64,000 bases of DNA, taken from Paraglaciecola arctica (GTDB lineage: Bacteria; Pseudomonadota; Gammaproteobacteria; Enterobacterales; Alteromonadaceae). Position 1 is the stretch's first letter; every line of letters starts with the position of its first letter. Both the position numbers and the translations under genes were made by a program. The stretch covers positions 1 through 64,000 of the forward strand of contig NZ_JAHKQO010000006.1 in assembly GCF_018861065.1 (NCBI RefSeq). The letters run 5' to 3'. Under the pieces are notes generated by a model. It searched no databases, was not told the DNA's origin, and was given only the letters and a program-made list of their open reading frames with translations. This document shows positions 54,344-63,952 of the stretch, one piece after another.

Positions 54344-57300
54344 ATGCATCATGTTAGTAAAATTGCAGCAGTGTTGTGTTTAGCTTTAAACACAACTGGG
54401 GCACTCGCTCAAAAAGCGAAAGGCGCCGAAAACCTATTGGCTGACAGAGCTGGTCAAGCTCAAATCAGTGTCGATGAAAACACCGGGTACGCCCGTTTTA
54501 TTCGCCTCACCCCTACTTCACAACTGGGCCCTGTGAAAGCTCAGGCTCGCAGCTCCTCGGGCAGTAGCTCTAAAGTAGATACGAGTGACGTGTCAATATC
54601 ATTCTTACGGGACTATGGTAGTGCATTTGGGGTACAAGATTTTGATTCTGAATTAACTTTGGTAGACACCAAAAAAGATAAACTAGGGTCGGAACACAGT
54701 ATTTTTAAACAGTATTACAAAGGCTTGCCGGTTTTTGCTGGAGAATTAAGAACTCATTTTAATGCAAGTGGTGAGATGGTCGCCGTCAATGGTAAGTTTA
54801 TCACTGATATCAAAGTAGATACAAAACCTGTCATAACTTTGTCTCAGGCCACCAGAATTGCTTATGTAAAGGTAGAACAAGATCCAACCAAAGCCATTAC
54901 CGCAGAAACACTGAAAAATAGAGAAGACAGGTTAGATACACCGCAGGCGCTTTTCACAAATTCTTCTACCTTAATGGTATTTCGGGCTGGCATTATAAAA
55001 GGTACACCTGGCCAAGACCATCTAGCCTACGAAATAGAAGTAGTAAATGGCGCGGGTAACGTACGTGAATTTGTATATGTTGATGCGATTAATGGTGAGG
55101 TTATAGATCAAATCACAGGCATTCACGACGCACTGGACCGCAGAGCTTATGATGCCGAAGGAGCTGCACATCCTGGCCCAAACTATACTAGTAATCCTTT
55201 TTGGGTAGAAGGAGACCCATTACCTACTGGTTTAACTGAAGCAGACAACATGATCTATGCATCAGCCGAAACTTACTCATTTTTTGATAACGCTTTTGGG
55301 CGAGATTCATTTGATGATGCTGGTGCTACTATGGACGCCATTTTTAACCGTGGTGATTCCTGTCCAAACGCCTCATGGAATGGGGTCTACATATCTTTCT
55401 GTCCAGGTTTAACCACTGACGATGTCACTGCTCATGAATGGGCCCATGCATATACCGAGTATACCAACTCATTAATATATCAATGGCAGTCTGGAGCATT
55501 GAATGAATCTTTCTCAGACATATGGGGTGAAACTGTTGACCGCATTAATGGTCGTGATGCCACTAGCAGTCCCGACGGGCCTAGAACAGACGGTAGTTGT
55601 TCAATTTACGATGAAGGTACAGGGGACGATAGCGTTCGCTGGTTAATGGGGGAAGATTCAACCGCCCCCGGTTTAACTGGCTCTCTGCGCGATATGTGGA
55701 ACCCCAATTGTGCGGGCGACCCAGGTAAAGTTACCGATAACCAGTATCACTGCGCTACCACTGATTTTGGAGGGGTTCACATCAACTCAGGTGTACCAAA
55801 CCACGCCTACGCGTTAATGGTAGATGGCGGTACGTTTAATGGATTTTCAGATACAGGTCTAGGACTAACCAAATCTGCTCATATTCACTGGGCCGCTCAA
55901 AATATGTTGACTCCATCGAGCAACTTTTTAGATCACGCAGACGCCCTTGAAACCGCGTGTAGCGTTTTAACAGGATTGGATTTATCTGATTTAAGTGATG
56001 GTACGCCTACAGGGGAAATAATAACTGCAGCTGATTGCTCGCAAGTAAGTGCTATTGTAGACGCTGTCGAATTCCGCACAGCTCCAACACAATGTGGTTT
56101 TGTCCCCATTTTGGCAGAAGCCCCGGCTCTTTGTGAGGGAATGGGGGATGTTGAAACATTCTTCAGTGAAGATTTTGAGTCTGGTGCTTTACCAGCGGGA
56201 TGGAGCGTTAGCTCACACGATGTAGCGGATCCCGCTACCTTCGATAGCCCAGGATGGCTATTGGTCAACGATTTACCTGCCGGGGCCGATGGCGCGTTTG
56301 CAGCCTTTGCTCCTGATCTTGCTGTTGGTAATTGTGAGGAAGATACAGAGGCAGGTGTCGTAAACATTGACAGCCCTGTGATTGTGCTTCCAGCTTCACC
56401 TACCCCACATGTCGCATTTGACCACTATGTATCTACTGAAGCTGGTTGGGACGGTGGTAACCTTAAGTTGAGTGTGAATGGAGGACCATTTGTTGTAGTT
56501 CCTGGTTCATCCTATTCTTTTAATCCTTATAACAGTGTTTTAACAACACCAACTGATAATCCTTTGGGTGGCGAAGAAGCATTTACAGGTGCAGATGGAG
56601 GCAGCTTAAGTGGTAGCTGGGGTCAATCTCAAGTTGACCTGATTGGGTTAGCCTCACCTGGTGATAGCATTCGTTTGCGTTTTGACTTTGGAACTGACGG
56701 CTGTAACGGCACAACAGGTTGGTATGTTGACAGCGTTGAAGGTTATTCTTGTTCCGCTGAAGTTGCACCGATTTGTGGTGACAGTCAACTTGATTTAGGC
56801 GAAATGTGTGATGACGGTAATTCAACAAGTGGGGACGGTTGCTCTGCATCGTGTCAAGTTGAAAGCGGCTTTGCTTGTACACTTCCAACCGATTCGATAG
56901 ACAGCAGCAATATTGTTTCTGACTGGAGTTTCGAAGGTGGTGTACCGAACGACGACTGGCTAGCGGCATCTACGTTCGGGGGTATACAGGGGTTTCCACT
57001 TTGTGGTCCTGGTAATGGCTGCCCAGCAGTGCCGACTTCTACTGGAAGTTGGGTAGTGTGGATAGGTGGTTTAGGTACAGGCGTAACCAGCAGTGTTACC
57101 CAGGATATAACTATTCCCGTTTCAGCCACTGAGTTGACAGTTAAAACCTTACGCGGACTTTGTGATGCGCCTACTGACTTTATAGAAGTGACTATAGACG
57201 GTACTGCCATTGGAACCGTTACTTGTGATACAACTGATGGCACTTACGTTGAACAGGTTTTATCTACTGCGCCATTTAACGATGGCGATGTGCATACACT

Positions 57301-58150
57301 TGCAATAGGTGGAACGGTCGGTGGTACAAATGGCACTCACAGTAATTTCTTTATTGACGATGTAGTCCTTGAAGACAATGTTCCAAAACCTGCTTTGCCT
57401 AGTATATGTACCGAAATTGTCACAGACATTGCTTGTAACGCAGCACCTGTTGGTTTTGATGATGGTATCGCGCCAAGCTGGAGCGTTGTCGACAATGCGG
57501 GAACAGGTGTTGTGTGGTCAAACATTGTTGGTTCTGGTTTAGGGGGTAACTTTACCGGTGGTTCAGGTGACGCTGCTACTGCCAATAGTGATGCAAACTT
57601 CTTTACTGACTTCGATACTGAATTACATTCCAACTCTTTTAGCTTAGCTGGATGGACTGGTGCGACGTTAAACTATCTTGTTGATTATCAGAACTTGAAT
57701 TTCCTTGATTTCCTTAACTTAGATATAAGTACAGACGGAGGCACTAGCTGGACTAATATTTTAAGTTGGAACGAAGACCATCCAGTTGATGGACTTCAGA
57801 ATGCTTCAGGAGAAACTGTTACTGTTGATTTAACCCATTATGCAGGCGAAGAGGATGTTAAATTACGCTGGCATTACTTTGATCCTAACTCCGATGATTG
57901 GGACTGGTATGCTCAAATTGACGATGTTTCTTTAACTTGTGACAATGTGCCACAAGCTCTTAGATGCGACGTTAATCTGGATGGATTTGTAGACAGTACT
58001 GACGTCAGACTAATAGGTGCAGGTCTATATCAGCCAGCAGCATCGGGTGATCCTCGCGACAATGATGGGGACGGTGTCATTAGCATATCCGATATGCGTC
58101 AATGTACACAGCTATGCACATTACCACGATGTGCAACTCCCTCGCCTTAG
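54344..58150 (+). CDS. Secreted M4 metalloprotease with jelly-roll, DUF4215 and dockerin-like domains
   Basis: The protein has 1268 residues. A signal peptide (about 1-22) precedes FTP and PepSY propeptide regions (to about 260), then a thermolysin-type catalytic domain. Zinc motif HEWAH is at 364-368, with the third ligand Glu388 in ALNESFSD exactly 20 residues on, and GGVHINSGVPNHA supplies the catalytic-His region. Beta-sandwich (MAM/immune-inhibitor-like) domains follow, with a Cys-rich DUF4215-type unit near 808-845 (CGDSQLDLGEMCDDGN). The last 60 residues hold two EF-hand-like calcium loops, DVNLDGFVDSTD (about 1208) and DNDGDGVISISD, and end CTQLCTLPRCATPSP. This is a dockerin-like tail. 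The gene is followed by a strong terminator. Confidence 0.93.
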   Translation: MHHVSKIAAVLCLALNTTGALAQKAKGAENLLADRAGQAQISVDENTGYARFIRLTPTSQLGPVKAQARSSSGSSSKVDTSDVSISFLRDYGSAFGVQDFDSELTLVDTKKDKLGSEHSIFKQYYKGLPVFAGELRTHFNASGEMVAVNGKFITDIKVDTKPVITLSQATRIAYVKVEQDPTKAITAETLKNREDRLDTPQALFTNSSTLMVFRAGIIKGTPGQDHLAYEIEVVNGAGNVREFVYVDAINGEVIDQITGIHDALDRRAYDAEGAAHPGPNYTSNPFWVEGDPLPTGLTEADNMIYASAETYSFFDNAFGRDSFDDAGATMDAIFNRGDSCPNASWNGVYISFCPGLTTDDVTAHEWAHAYTEYTNSLIYQWQSGALNESFSDIWGETVDRINGRDATSSPDGPRTDGSCSIYDEGTGDDSVRWLMGEDSTAPGLTGSLRDMWNPNCAGDPGKVTDNQYHCATTDFGGVHINSGVPNHAYALMVDGGTFNGFSDTGLGLTKSAHIHWAAQNMLTPSSNFLDHADALETACSVLTGLDLSDLSDGTPTGEIITAADCSQVSAIVDAVEFRTAPTQCGFVPILAEAPALCEGMGDVETFFSEDFESGALPAGWSVSSHDVADPATFDSPGWLLVNDLPAGADGAFAAFAPDLAVGNCEEDTEAGVVNIDSPVIVLPASPTPHVAFDHYVSTEAGWDGGNLKLSVNGGPFVVVPGSSYSFNPYNSVLTTPTDNPLGGEEAFTGADGGSLSGSWGQSQVDLIGLASPGDSIRLRFDFGTDGCNGTTGWYVDSVEGYSCSAEVAPICGDSQLDLGEMCDDGNSTSGDGCSASCQVESGFACTLPTDSIDSSNIVSDWSFEGGVPNDDWLAASTFGGIQGFPLCGPGNGCPAVPTSTGSWVVWIGGLGTGVTSSVTQDITIPVSATELTVKTLRGLCDAPTDFIEVTIDGTAIGTVTCDTTDGTYVEQVLSTAPFNDGDVHTLAIGGTVGGTNGTHSNFFIDDVVLEDNVPKPALPSICTEIVTDIACNAAPVGFDDGIAPSWSVVDNAGTGVVWSNIVGSGLGGNFTGGSGDAATANSDANFFTDFDTELHSNSFSLAGWTGATLNYLVDYQNLNFLDFLNLDISTDGGTSWTNILSWNEDHPVDGLQNASGETVTVDLTHYAGEEDVKLRWHYFDPNSDDWDWYAQIDDVSLTCDNVPQALRCDVNLDGFVDSTDVRLIGAGLYQPAASGDPRDNDGDGVISISDMRQCTQLCTLPRCATPSP

Positions 58151-58173
58151 TCATTTTTAGAGTCTAAAAACTT

Positions 58174-58200
58174 AAAAGCTCGGCCTAGTCCGAGCTTTTT
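58174..58200 (+). terminator. Rho-independent terminator after the M4 protease gene
   Basis: AAAAGCTCGG (58174-58183) and CCGAGCTTTT (58190-58199) form a perfect 10-bp stem with a six-base loop and a terminal T-run, 24 bp after the stop. Confidence 0.92.
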
Positions 58201-58217
58201 TATTGGAGAAAAAGTCT

Positions 58218-58670
58218 ATGTTTAAAATAGTGTATTTTTCGATTTTCGTTTTTTTCGGATGCAGTCTAGAAAGTTCTGCAGTAGATGAACATACCACCAT
58301 GGAAGCCTCACCTCAGCTTCAACATAACGCTTCCCTTAGCAATGAACAGCTAAGTTCTGTCATTAAAATAGATATATCAAAAATTGTAAAACATCACGAC
58401 TTGATTTTGAAACTACTAGAAATAGAAGATTCTCGATGCGCGACTGGCGTTACCTGTATATGGGCCGGACAAATAGTGGTGTCACTTGAAGTTTCGAATG
58501 GCAACAATGAGAAACAAACCATAAAACTTGTACGAAAACGTGAACCGATAGCGGCTCAGGCTTTTGGTTATCGTTTACTTTTACTGGATGTTGCACCACA
58601 TCCTAAAAAAGGCAAAATCACTCAATTAAGGGATCAAACGGTTACCTTGAAACTAATAAAACAACCATGA
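58218..58670 (+). CDS. Small lipoprotein-like hypothetical protein
   Basis: This protein has 150 residues from ATG 58218, set by GGAG nine bases upstream; a TTG 15 bases upstream lies inside that site. The N-terminus MFKIVYFSIFVFFGCSLESS is a signal peptide ending in a lipobox-like FFGC. The conserved-looking DSRCATGVTCIWAGQIVVSLEV pattern (two Cys flanking a Trp-Ala-Gly) is seen in several small secreted bacterial proteins of unknown function. The C-terminal half is beta-rich. It is just downstream of the M4 gene but beyond its terminator, so only read-through would link them. Confidence 0.7.
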   Translation: MFKIVYFSIFVFFGCSLESSAVDEHTTMEASPQLQHNASLSNEQLSSVIKIDISKIVKHHDLILKLLEIEDSRCATGVTCIWAGQIVVSLEVSNGNNEKQTIKLVRKREPIAAQAFGYRLLLLDVAPHPKKGKITQLRDQTVTLKLIKQP

Positions 58671-58690
58671 ATTGCTTAAGTATAAAATGT

Positions 58691-58797
58691 AGACTCGGCC
58701 ACTCTTTAACGATGACAGTGTCTAAGCCTTAAAGAGACATTGTGAGTCTTTAATTAACTATTGAAGTGATATTCAATGGGTAAAAACACTTCAATAG
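58691..58797. other. Two consecutive inverted repeats between convergent genes
   Basis: AGACTC/GAGTCT (58691 and about 58744) enclose CTCTTTAA (58702-58709)/TTAAAGAG (58729-58736). After that CTATTGAAGTG (58758-58768) pairs with CACTTCAATAG (58787-58797). The stretch fills the space between the lipoprotein gene end and the DUF3297 gene end and could be two terminators or a structured 3' RNA. Confidence 0.45.
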
Positions 58798-58836
58798 CAG
58801 TTAATGATTGGCGGCATTATTGTTAGGTTAACTGAC

Positions 58837-59085
58837 CTAACTATAAAAAGCCTCAACCTTACCTTTTAACGTAATTAAAAGTGGTTGTCCTCGGCGGTCT
58901 AGCGCTTTAGGGGATGGGATTTTTATCCAACCTTCACTGATGCAATATTCCTCAACATTATTTCGTTCTTTGTCATTTAGGCGAATTCCAATATCGTGTT
59001 CGAAAATTTCTTCTACGTAAAATCGACTGCGTGGATTACTCGAAAGGCGATCCGGTAGTGCCGGTAGAGAACTGGTATCCTTCAT
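58837..59085 (-). CDS. DUF3297 family protein
   Basis: This 82-residue soluble protein starts MKDTSSLPALPDRLSSNPRS and has FEHDIGIRLNDKERNNVEEYCISEGW and LDRRGQPLLITLKGKVEAF (each given in part), which match DUF3297. The family is widespread in proteobacteria, with no established function. It has its own promoter region and no co-directional neighbour. Confidence 0.88.
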   Translation of the reverse strand: MKDTSSLPALPDRLSSNPRSRFYVEEIFEHDIGIRLNDKERNNVEEYCISEGWIKIPSPKALDRRGQPLLITLKGKVEAFYS

Positions 59086-59303
59086 GCTATTAACCTAATT
59101 TAATAAAAGTGCGCTATTGTAGACAATAAAGATTTGCGGCTCAAGAAATGCTGTATTCATTAGCGTCTTTGTTTAATGGCTAGCAAATTCAAAGTTTACT
59201 ATCAATTAAATCAGCAATTTTTTTCTAGGTTAGCACTATGAATTAACCAGTTTTATTCTGATTCTAAGTGATTGAATAGACGTAACAATAAGTAACAGCA
59301 GAC

Positions 59304-60017
59304 ATGTGGTTAAATAAAAAACAACTAAACGATTCAGCAATACGCGAATATCGACAAACATTAAAACAGGTTACTCCAAACTATTTAGTCATTGACGGAT
59401 TATTTGATGAAACGATTCTCGACAAAGTAGTGGATATTTTACAACAACCCCAACACTGGACAACTCAAAAACACACCTACGCAGCCTTGTATGTGGATGA
59501 TAAACAATGGCAAGAGGCAAACGACCAGCAGCGTTTTGTGCAACGAGATGTATGGCAGCGAAGCGCTATACATTCTGCGGATTTAAACCTCAAGCATCTC
59601 GAATCAACCAATATTGCCCTCAATTTTTTAAACTACTTACGAAGTAATGAGTTTATGTCTGTATTGTCAGAAATTTTTACAGTTCGATTAACCGACAAAA
59701 ACGTCGCAGATCCTTTAATTAATACTAACTATTTTCGTTTGGGTAGCAATGACTTTGTCTCTGAACATGCAGATGACTCCCCCGGAAGAGAGGTCTGTAT
59801 GTTGTTATACTTAAATAAAGATTGGAGTAACAGCGCCGGCGGCGAATTAGTTTTCTCAGGTAAACACAACGAACCTATTTATATCTCACCGCTTTACAAT
59901 CGCTGCGTGTTATTCGATCCAGCCTCAAAGGGTTCTGAACACTGGGTAAAAAGCCTGAATAATGAATTTAACCATCAATTTAGATATAACGTGACCAGTT
60001 GGTATTGGTCAGAATAG
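59304..60017 (+). CDS. 2-oxoglutarate/Fe(II)-dependent oxygenase
   Basis: This 237-residue protein has the double-stranded beta-helix metal site: HAD at 155-157 in SEHADDSPGREVCMLLYLN, the distal His213 in GSEHWVKSL, and Arg227 in FRYNVTSWYW for the 2-oxoglutarate carboxylate. LNKDWSNSAGGELVFSG is typical of prolyl-4-hydroxylase-like bacterial members. It probably hydroxylates a protein side chain or small molecule. It is a single-gene unit; the ATG lies 10 bases after AGTAACAGC with only a weak ribosome-binding site. Confidence 0.85.
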   Translation: MWLNKKQLNDSAIREYRQTLKQVTPNYLVIDGLFDETILDKVVDILQQPQHWTTQKHTYAALYVDDKQWQEANDQQRFVQRDVWQRSAIHSADLNLKHLESTNIALNFLNYLRSNEFMSVLSEIFTVRLTDKNVADPLINTNYFRLGSNDFVSEHADDSPGREVCMLLYLNKDWSNSAGGELVFSGKHNEPIYISPLYNRCVLFDPASKGSEHWVKSLNNEFNHQFRYNVTSWYWSE

Positions 60018-60124
60018 CGAAGGTCTGACTGAAATTTCGTGACGACTCTATTCGCCGAAAATTAACTTTAAACTGCTAACCTACGAAAGAGCAAATCTTA
60101 ATACAAAACTCAATACAGCTTAGA

Positions 60125-60859
60125 TTAAACCGCCGTTTTACTCGATCTTTCAACGGCACGGTTAATTTCAGCCATTTCACTTGCAGTCAAATCGCGCCAC
60201 TGCCCCACTTTTAGGCCTGCTAAACGTACCGACATAATTCGGGTGCGTTTAAGCTTAACGACTTCGTATCCTAAGTACTCACACATTCGACGAATTTGGC
60301 GATTTAAGCCTTGTGTCAACACAATGCGAAACACCATCTTACTTTGCATGGTGACTTCACAGGGTTTGGTGATAGTGTCTAAGATCGGAATACCTGACGC
60401 CATTTTCTTAATGAAATGTTCGGTCAAAGGCCGATTAACTGTTACTACATATTCTTTATCGTGTGCGTTTTCAGCCCGCAGTATTTTGTTGACTATGTCA
60501 CCATCACTAGTCAAAAAGATTAGACCTTCAGAGGGTTTATCCAAACGTCCAATTGGAAAGATCCTTTGTTTATGGCCAATAGCATCTACGATATTACCTT
60601 TGATATGCAACTCTGTGGTGCAAGTAATACCAACGGGTTTGTGATAGGCAATATAAACCCGATCCGTCTTATCAGATGCGCTGGCGTGAATGATTTGGCC
60701 ATCAACAGTCACCACATCACCGGGCGCAACTTTAGTTCCTAACTCTGGGACTAGATTATTAATCCTGACTCTTTGTTGCTCAATTAACTTATCGGCTTCA
60801 CGCCTAGAGCTAAAACCAGAGTCGCTGATAAATTTATTCAGTCTAATTAGATCACTCAT
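60125..60859 (-). CDS. rluF: 23S rRNA pseudouridine synthase RluF
   Basis: This 244-residue RsuA/RluB-family enzyme has an S4 RNA-binding domain (IRLNKFISDSGFSSRREADKLIE near 4-26, given as a block) and catalytic motif GRLDKPSEGLIFLTSDGD, where Asp is the nucleophile. LRAENAHDKEYVVTV and LTQGLNRQIRRMCEYLGYEV match E. coli RluF, which modifies U2604. It lacks E. coli's basic C-terminal extension. Its start overlaps the upstream DUF349 gene stop (ATGA). Confidence 0.9.
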   Translation of the reverse strand: MSDLIRLNKFISDSGFSSRREADKLIEQQRVRINNLVPELGTKVAPGDVVTVDGQIIHASASDKTDRVYIAYHKPVGITCTTELHIKGNIVDAIGHKQRIFPIGRLDKPSEGLIFLTSDGDIVNKILRAENAHDKEYVVTVNRPLTEHFIKKMASGIPILDTITKPCEVTMQSKMVFRIVLTQGLNRQIRRMCEYLGYEVVKLKRTRIMSVRLAGLKVGQWRDLTASEMAEINRAVERSSKTAV

Positions 60860-63669
60860 GAGTTTACAAACATAGGTGTAATGCGCTGCAATAAAGTCAA
60901 ATCACTGGTTTGCAAAGCGCCAGCACGAATCCAATCTTTAAGTAAAGCCTCTAAATCAAGGCTATCGCCTGATTGTAACTTTTGTGCCATCAATTGCATT
61001 TGGATATTTTGACGTTTTTTTGCATCTTCACTTGGTGAGTCAAGTTGCGCCACTATTTCCATTTTTAACGTTATATCTAGACGATCTAAGTCCGAGTCCA
61101 CTTCTCGAAAACATTGCTGCCAGGGTTTATTTAAATTAGCCACAGCGGCAGGTATATCGCTTTCGGATTGCCACTCTTCTAATGCAGAAAATAGCGCTTG
61201 ATAGGTTTGACTTTTTGCCATCTTCGCAAACTCAGTCAGTTTTGACTGTTGCTGTTCAACTACCTTTTGTACCCTTTGTTCCAAAGCCTTACGGTCACGT
61301 ATAGGTAAACTAAGAATCGCATCGTTTATGTCTTGTTTTTGTTGTAAAGCGTTTTGAACACTTGCGTTATCTTGGGCACTACTACATAACGTTTCAAACT
61401 GAGAAACTTGTTCTTTAACCAAACTCACTTGTTGGTCGAGCACCGCTTTATGTTGTTGATTTAGCTCAGACTTTTTAGCAAACAAAACATCGTTTGCCTT
61501 TCTGAATGCGGGCCATAGTTGCGTTTCTGCTTTTCTACCAGCGTGCTCAATGGTTTTCCATGTTTGCTGCAATTTTTTAGCTTGTTCTATGGCATCATCC
61601 ACAGACTCTAATTCTAAAAGATTTTCAGCTTTAGTTAACAATGCTTGTTTTTGCTCAGCATTGTCTTGATAAAAAGCAGACACCTTATCTCTAAGGGGCT
61701 TAAGTAATTGTTGGTAATTGTCGTTTAGAGCATTACGTAGTTTGAAGTCTACTTCTCCAATATTTTTCCATTTTTGCTGGACATTTCTTAAGGATTTAGC
61801 AAGTTCAGAAACCGCTTCTTGGTGGTCCCCTAACCCTTTAATTTCCACCAAAATTTGTTGCTTCGCTAGCATATTTTGTTCACGTTGCTTTTGTTGTTGA
61901 TCATAGTATTCACGACACGGTGCAAAAGCCTTCTCAATAGCCGCTTCAAAAGCCACATTTAAAGCGTGATCTGACTCAGAATCTGTTTTGCCCAAACTAT
62001 TCCACTGTGAGCGCAAGGATTTAATTGCTTTGGACTGTTCTTCAATTTCTAGCGGCTGTGCTATTAGCGCCTCTACGTCGACTAATAGTGCAGGCTTGCG
62101 AGGTGCAGCTATGTATTCTTGCCAATCTTTTAAGTTTTCAATTTGTTCTTTAACGCTACCAAAAGAGCGTTCCAAATAGCCCTGTTGTTTCTCCGGTAAT
62201 TCGCTATACCATTTTTGAACTTTTTGATACAACCCCATCGCTGCTTTGAACTTACCTTGATTGATTAGACTTTCAACGGCTCTCAATTTGTTTCTACATC
62301 GAGAAACGTCTCCATCCAATTGATTTTTCAAGGTTTTAATTGCCTGTTGCCAATTTTTTAACCTTTCATTCCACTGCTGAGACAATTGCTTCGGCATATA
62401 TTTTTGATAGTTAGCAACCGTGTCACGCCATATCACCTTTTGCTCCCTGATATACTCGTGAGCAGCTTCAATTTGGCTAGCATCATTTGGCAAAGTTAAA
62501 TCATCAAATTTTTGCAACAATGATTGACATTTTTTAATCACTTGTTGGAATTCAGGCAGGCTCGATAAGGTGTGTAAACTTGACAACAATTGATTATTGA
62601 GTTGCTCTAGTTGCTTATGAATTTCGGATTTGGAGGCCGGTACTTGACCAATTAACTCACTCAACTGGGCAGCGAGTTGCTCACTTTTTTCAACAAAGCT
62701 GTCGACTTCTGGCGAACTTATTTCACTAATGCGTGTATTTAACTGTGTTGCCACCTCAGTCAAACATTGTTCGACATTTTGTACTAAGGTTTGGATGTTT
62801 TCACTTAGGGCTAACTCTTGTTGTTGTGCTCGCCACTGAGGCTCCATCACAGCAATACTGCGTTCAACTCGTGCACTTATATCTGCAAATTTTTGTTCAA
62901 TCTCTAGGCGTTTAAATTCGGGTAAGCAGTTAAAACGTTCTGATATTTGAGTGTACTGCTTAGTGAGCGCTTTTTGCTGTTCTTGAATAACTAAAAAGTC
63001 GCCGTGATCTTTCAATGCCAGTAAACGAGACAACATCATTTTGACTTGCTGTTCGATTTCTATTGGCGCTTTTTCAGCGGCTAACCAGCTATCGAGTTTG
63101 TCTTTAGCTAGCGTAATAATGTCGTTTGATGATGTTTTTTTCTGTATTTTAGTCAACAACTTACGGGATTGAGCATGGTCTGATAAGGTTTGTAATATCG
63201 CAATTTGCAAACTCTCATTTTGAGTATCAAACAAAAGTTTATCTTGTAACTGTGGTTTATCCGCTTTTTGTAACAAAGTCATCGCGAGGGGAGTATCTTG
63301 CTGCACCCATGGTTGCATCAACAACTTTTCAACTATGCGAATATCCTTTGTTTCAAGAATGAATTTTCGCTTTTCTTCCTCAGAAAGAGCATTGTTTTGC
63401 TTATCCAACAAGGTATTTTCAACGTACTGTTGAGACTTTTTTTGCACTCTTTCGTTTTTTGCAATCTCTGACATTTTGTACCACAACACAAAACTATCGA
63501 GTTTTTGTAATGCAGCCAAACTCACAGTTACATCAGAATCATTAAATGCCAATTCATGTAAAACAGACTTTTGCTGAGGATCTTCACTATTTAGATTTTC
63601 TATCGCTTTAAGGCGTACCTGAGGGTCAGGGTTTTGATGTTTGGAACGAAAAAGGTGCTTAAAGATCAT
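60856..63669 (-). CDS. DUF349 repeat protein with HEAT-like N-terminus
   Basis: The protein has 937 residues. An N-terminal HEAT-like segment (QVRLKAIENLNSEDPQQKSVLHELA) is followed by very long helical, Gln- and Lys-rich coiled-coil regions typical of DUF349. Repeat units such as KKLQQTWKTIEHAGRKAETQLW recur. There is no signal peptide or membrane helix. Function is not known. It lies between a YeaC-type gene and rluF, with overlaps at both ends, so the three are translationally coupled. Confidence 0.88.
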   Translation of the reverse strand: MIFKHLFRSKHQNPDPQVRLKAIENLNSEDPQQKSVLHELAFNDSDVTVSLAALQKLDSFVLWYKMSEIAKNERVQKKSQQYVENTLLDKQNNALSEEEKRKFILETKDIRIVEKLLMQPWVQQDTPLAMTLLQKADKPQLQDKLLFDTQNESLQIAILQTLSDHAQSRKLLTKIQKKTSSNDIITLAKDKLDSWLAAEKAPIEIEQQVKMMLSRLLALKDHGDFLVIQEQQKALTKQYTQISERFNCLPEFKRLEIEQKFADISARVERSIAVMEPQWRAQQQELALSENIQTLVQNVEQCLTEVATQLNTRISEISSPEVDSFVEKSEQLAAQLSELIGQVPASKSEIHKQLEQLNNQLLSSLHTLSSLPEFQQVIKKCQSLLQKFDDLTLPNDASQIEAAHEYIREQKVIWRDTVANYQKYMPKQLSQQWNERLKNWQQAIKTLKNQLDGDVSRCRNKLRAVESLINQGKFKAAMGLYQKVQKWYSELPEKQQGYLERSFGSVKEQIENLKDWQEYIAAPRKPALLVDVEALIAQPLEIEEQSKAIKSLRSQWNSLGKTDSESDHALNVAFEAAIEKAFAPCREYYDQQQKQREQNMLAKQQILVEIKGLGDHQEAVSELAKSLRNVQQKWKNIGEVDFKLRNALNDNYQQLLKPLRDKVSAFYQDNAEQKQALLTKAENLLELESVDDAIEQAKKLQQTWKTIEHAGRKAETQLWPAFRKANDVLFAKKSELNQQHKAVLDQQVSLVKEQVSQFETLCSSAQDNASVQNALQQKQDINDAILSLPIRDRKALEQRVQKVVEQQQSKLTEFAKMAKSQTYQALFSALEEWQSESDIPAAVANLNKPWQQCFREVDSDLDRLDITLKMEIVAQLDSPSEDAKKRQNIQMQLMAQKLQSGDSLDLEALLKDWIRAGALQTSDLTLLQRITPMFVNS

Positions 63670-63952
63670 CCTGTTTAAACCGCGCTATTGTTTGAATGTT
63701 ATTAGAATTTTGTTTAAGTTCTTGCTGCAGAGATTCTCGACTTCTATGCACAATTTCGCCGTCAGGTCCCACTGTCATGTGTTGATCTGATTTGAGATTT
63801 TTGGCTTGATAGTACATCACCGCTTGCATAGATGTTTCACGCTGCTGCTGAGTAAGGGGCGAACCGTCTAACCACTTACCAGTAGCAACAGCTTGCAACA
63901 ATTTTTGATATACCGGCTCAGACATTGAGTTTAATAATGCAGAACTATCCAT
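63659..63952 (-). CDS. yeaC: YeaC family (DUF1315) protein
   Basis: This 97-residue protein matches DUF1315: EPVYQKLLQAVATGKWLDGSPLTQQQRE near residue 12 and MQAVMYYQAKNLKSDQHMTVGPDGEIVH near 43 (shown in part). It overlaps the DUF349 gene start by 11 bp and heads the operon. The function of the family is unknown. The start has only a distant AAAGG. Confidence 0.88.
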   Translation of the reverse strand: MDSSALLNSMSEPVYQKLLQAVATGKWLDGSPLTQQQRETSMQAVMYYQAKNLKSDQHMTVGPDGEIVHRSRESLQQELKQNSNNIQTIARFKQDDL

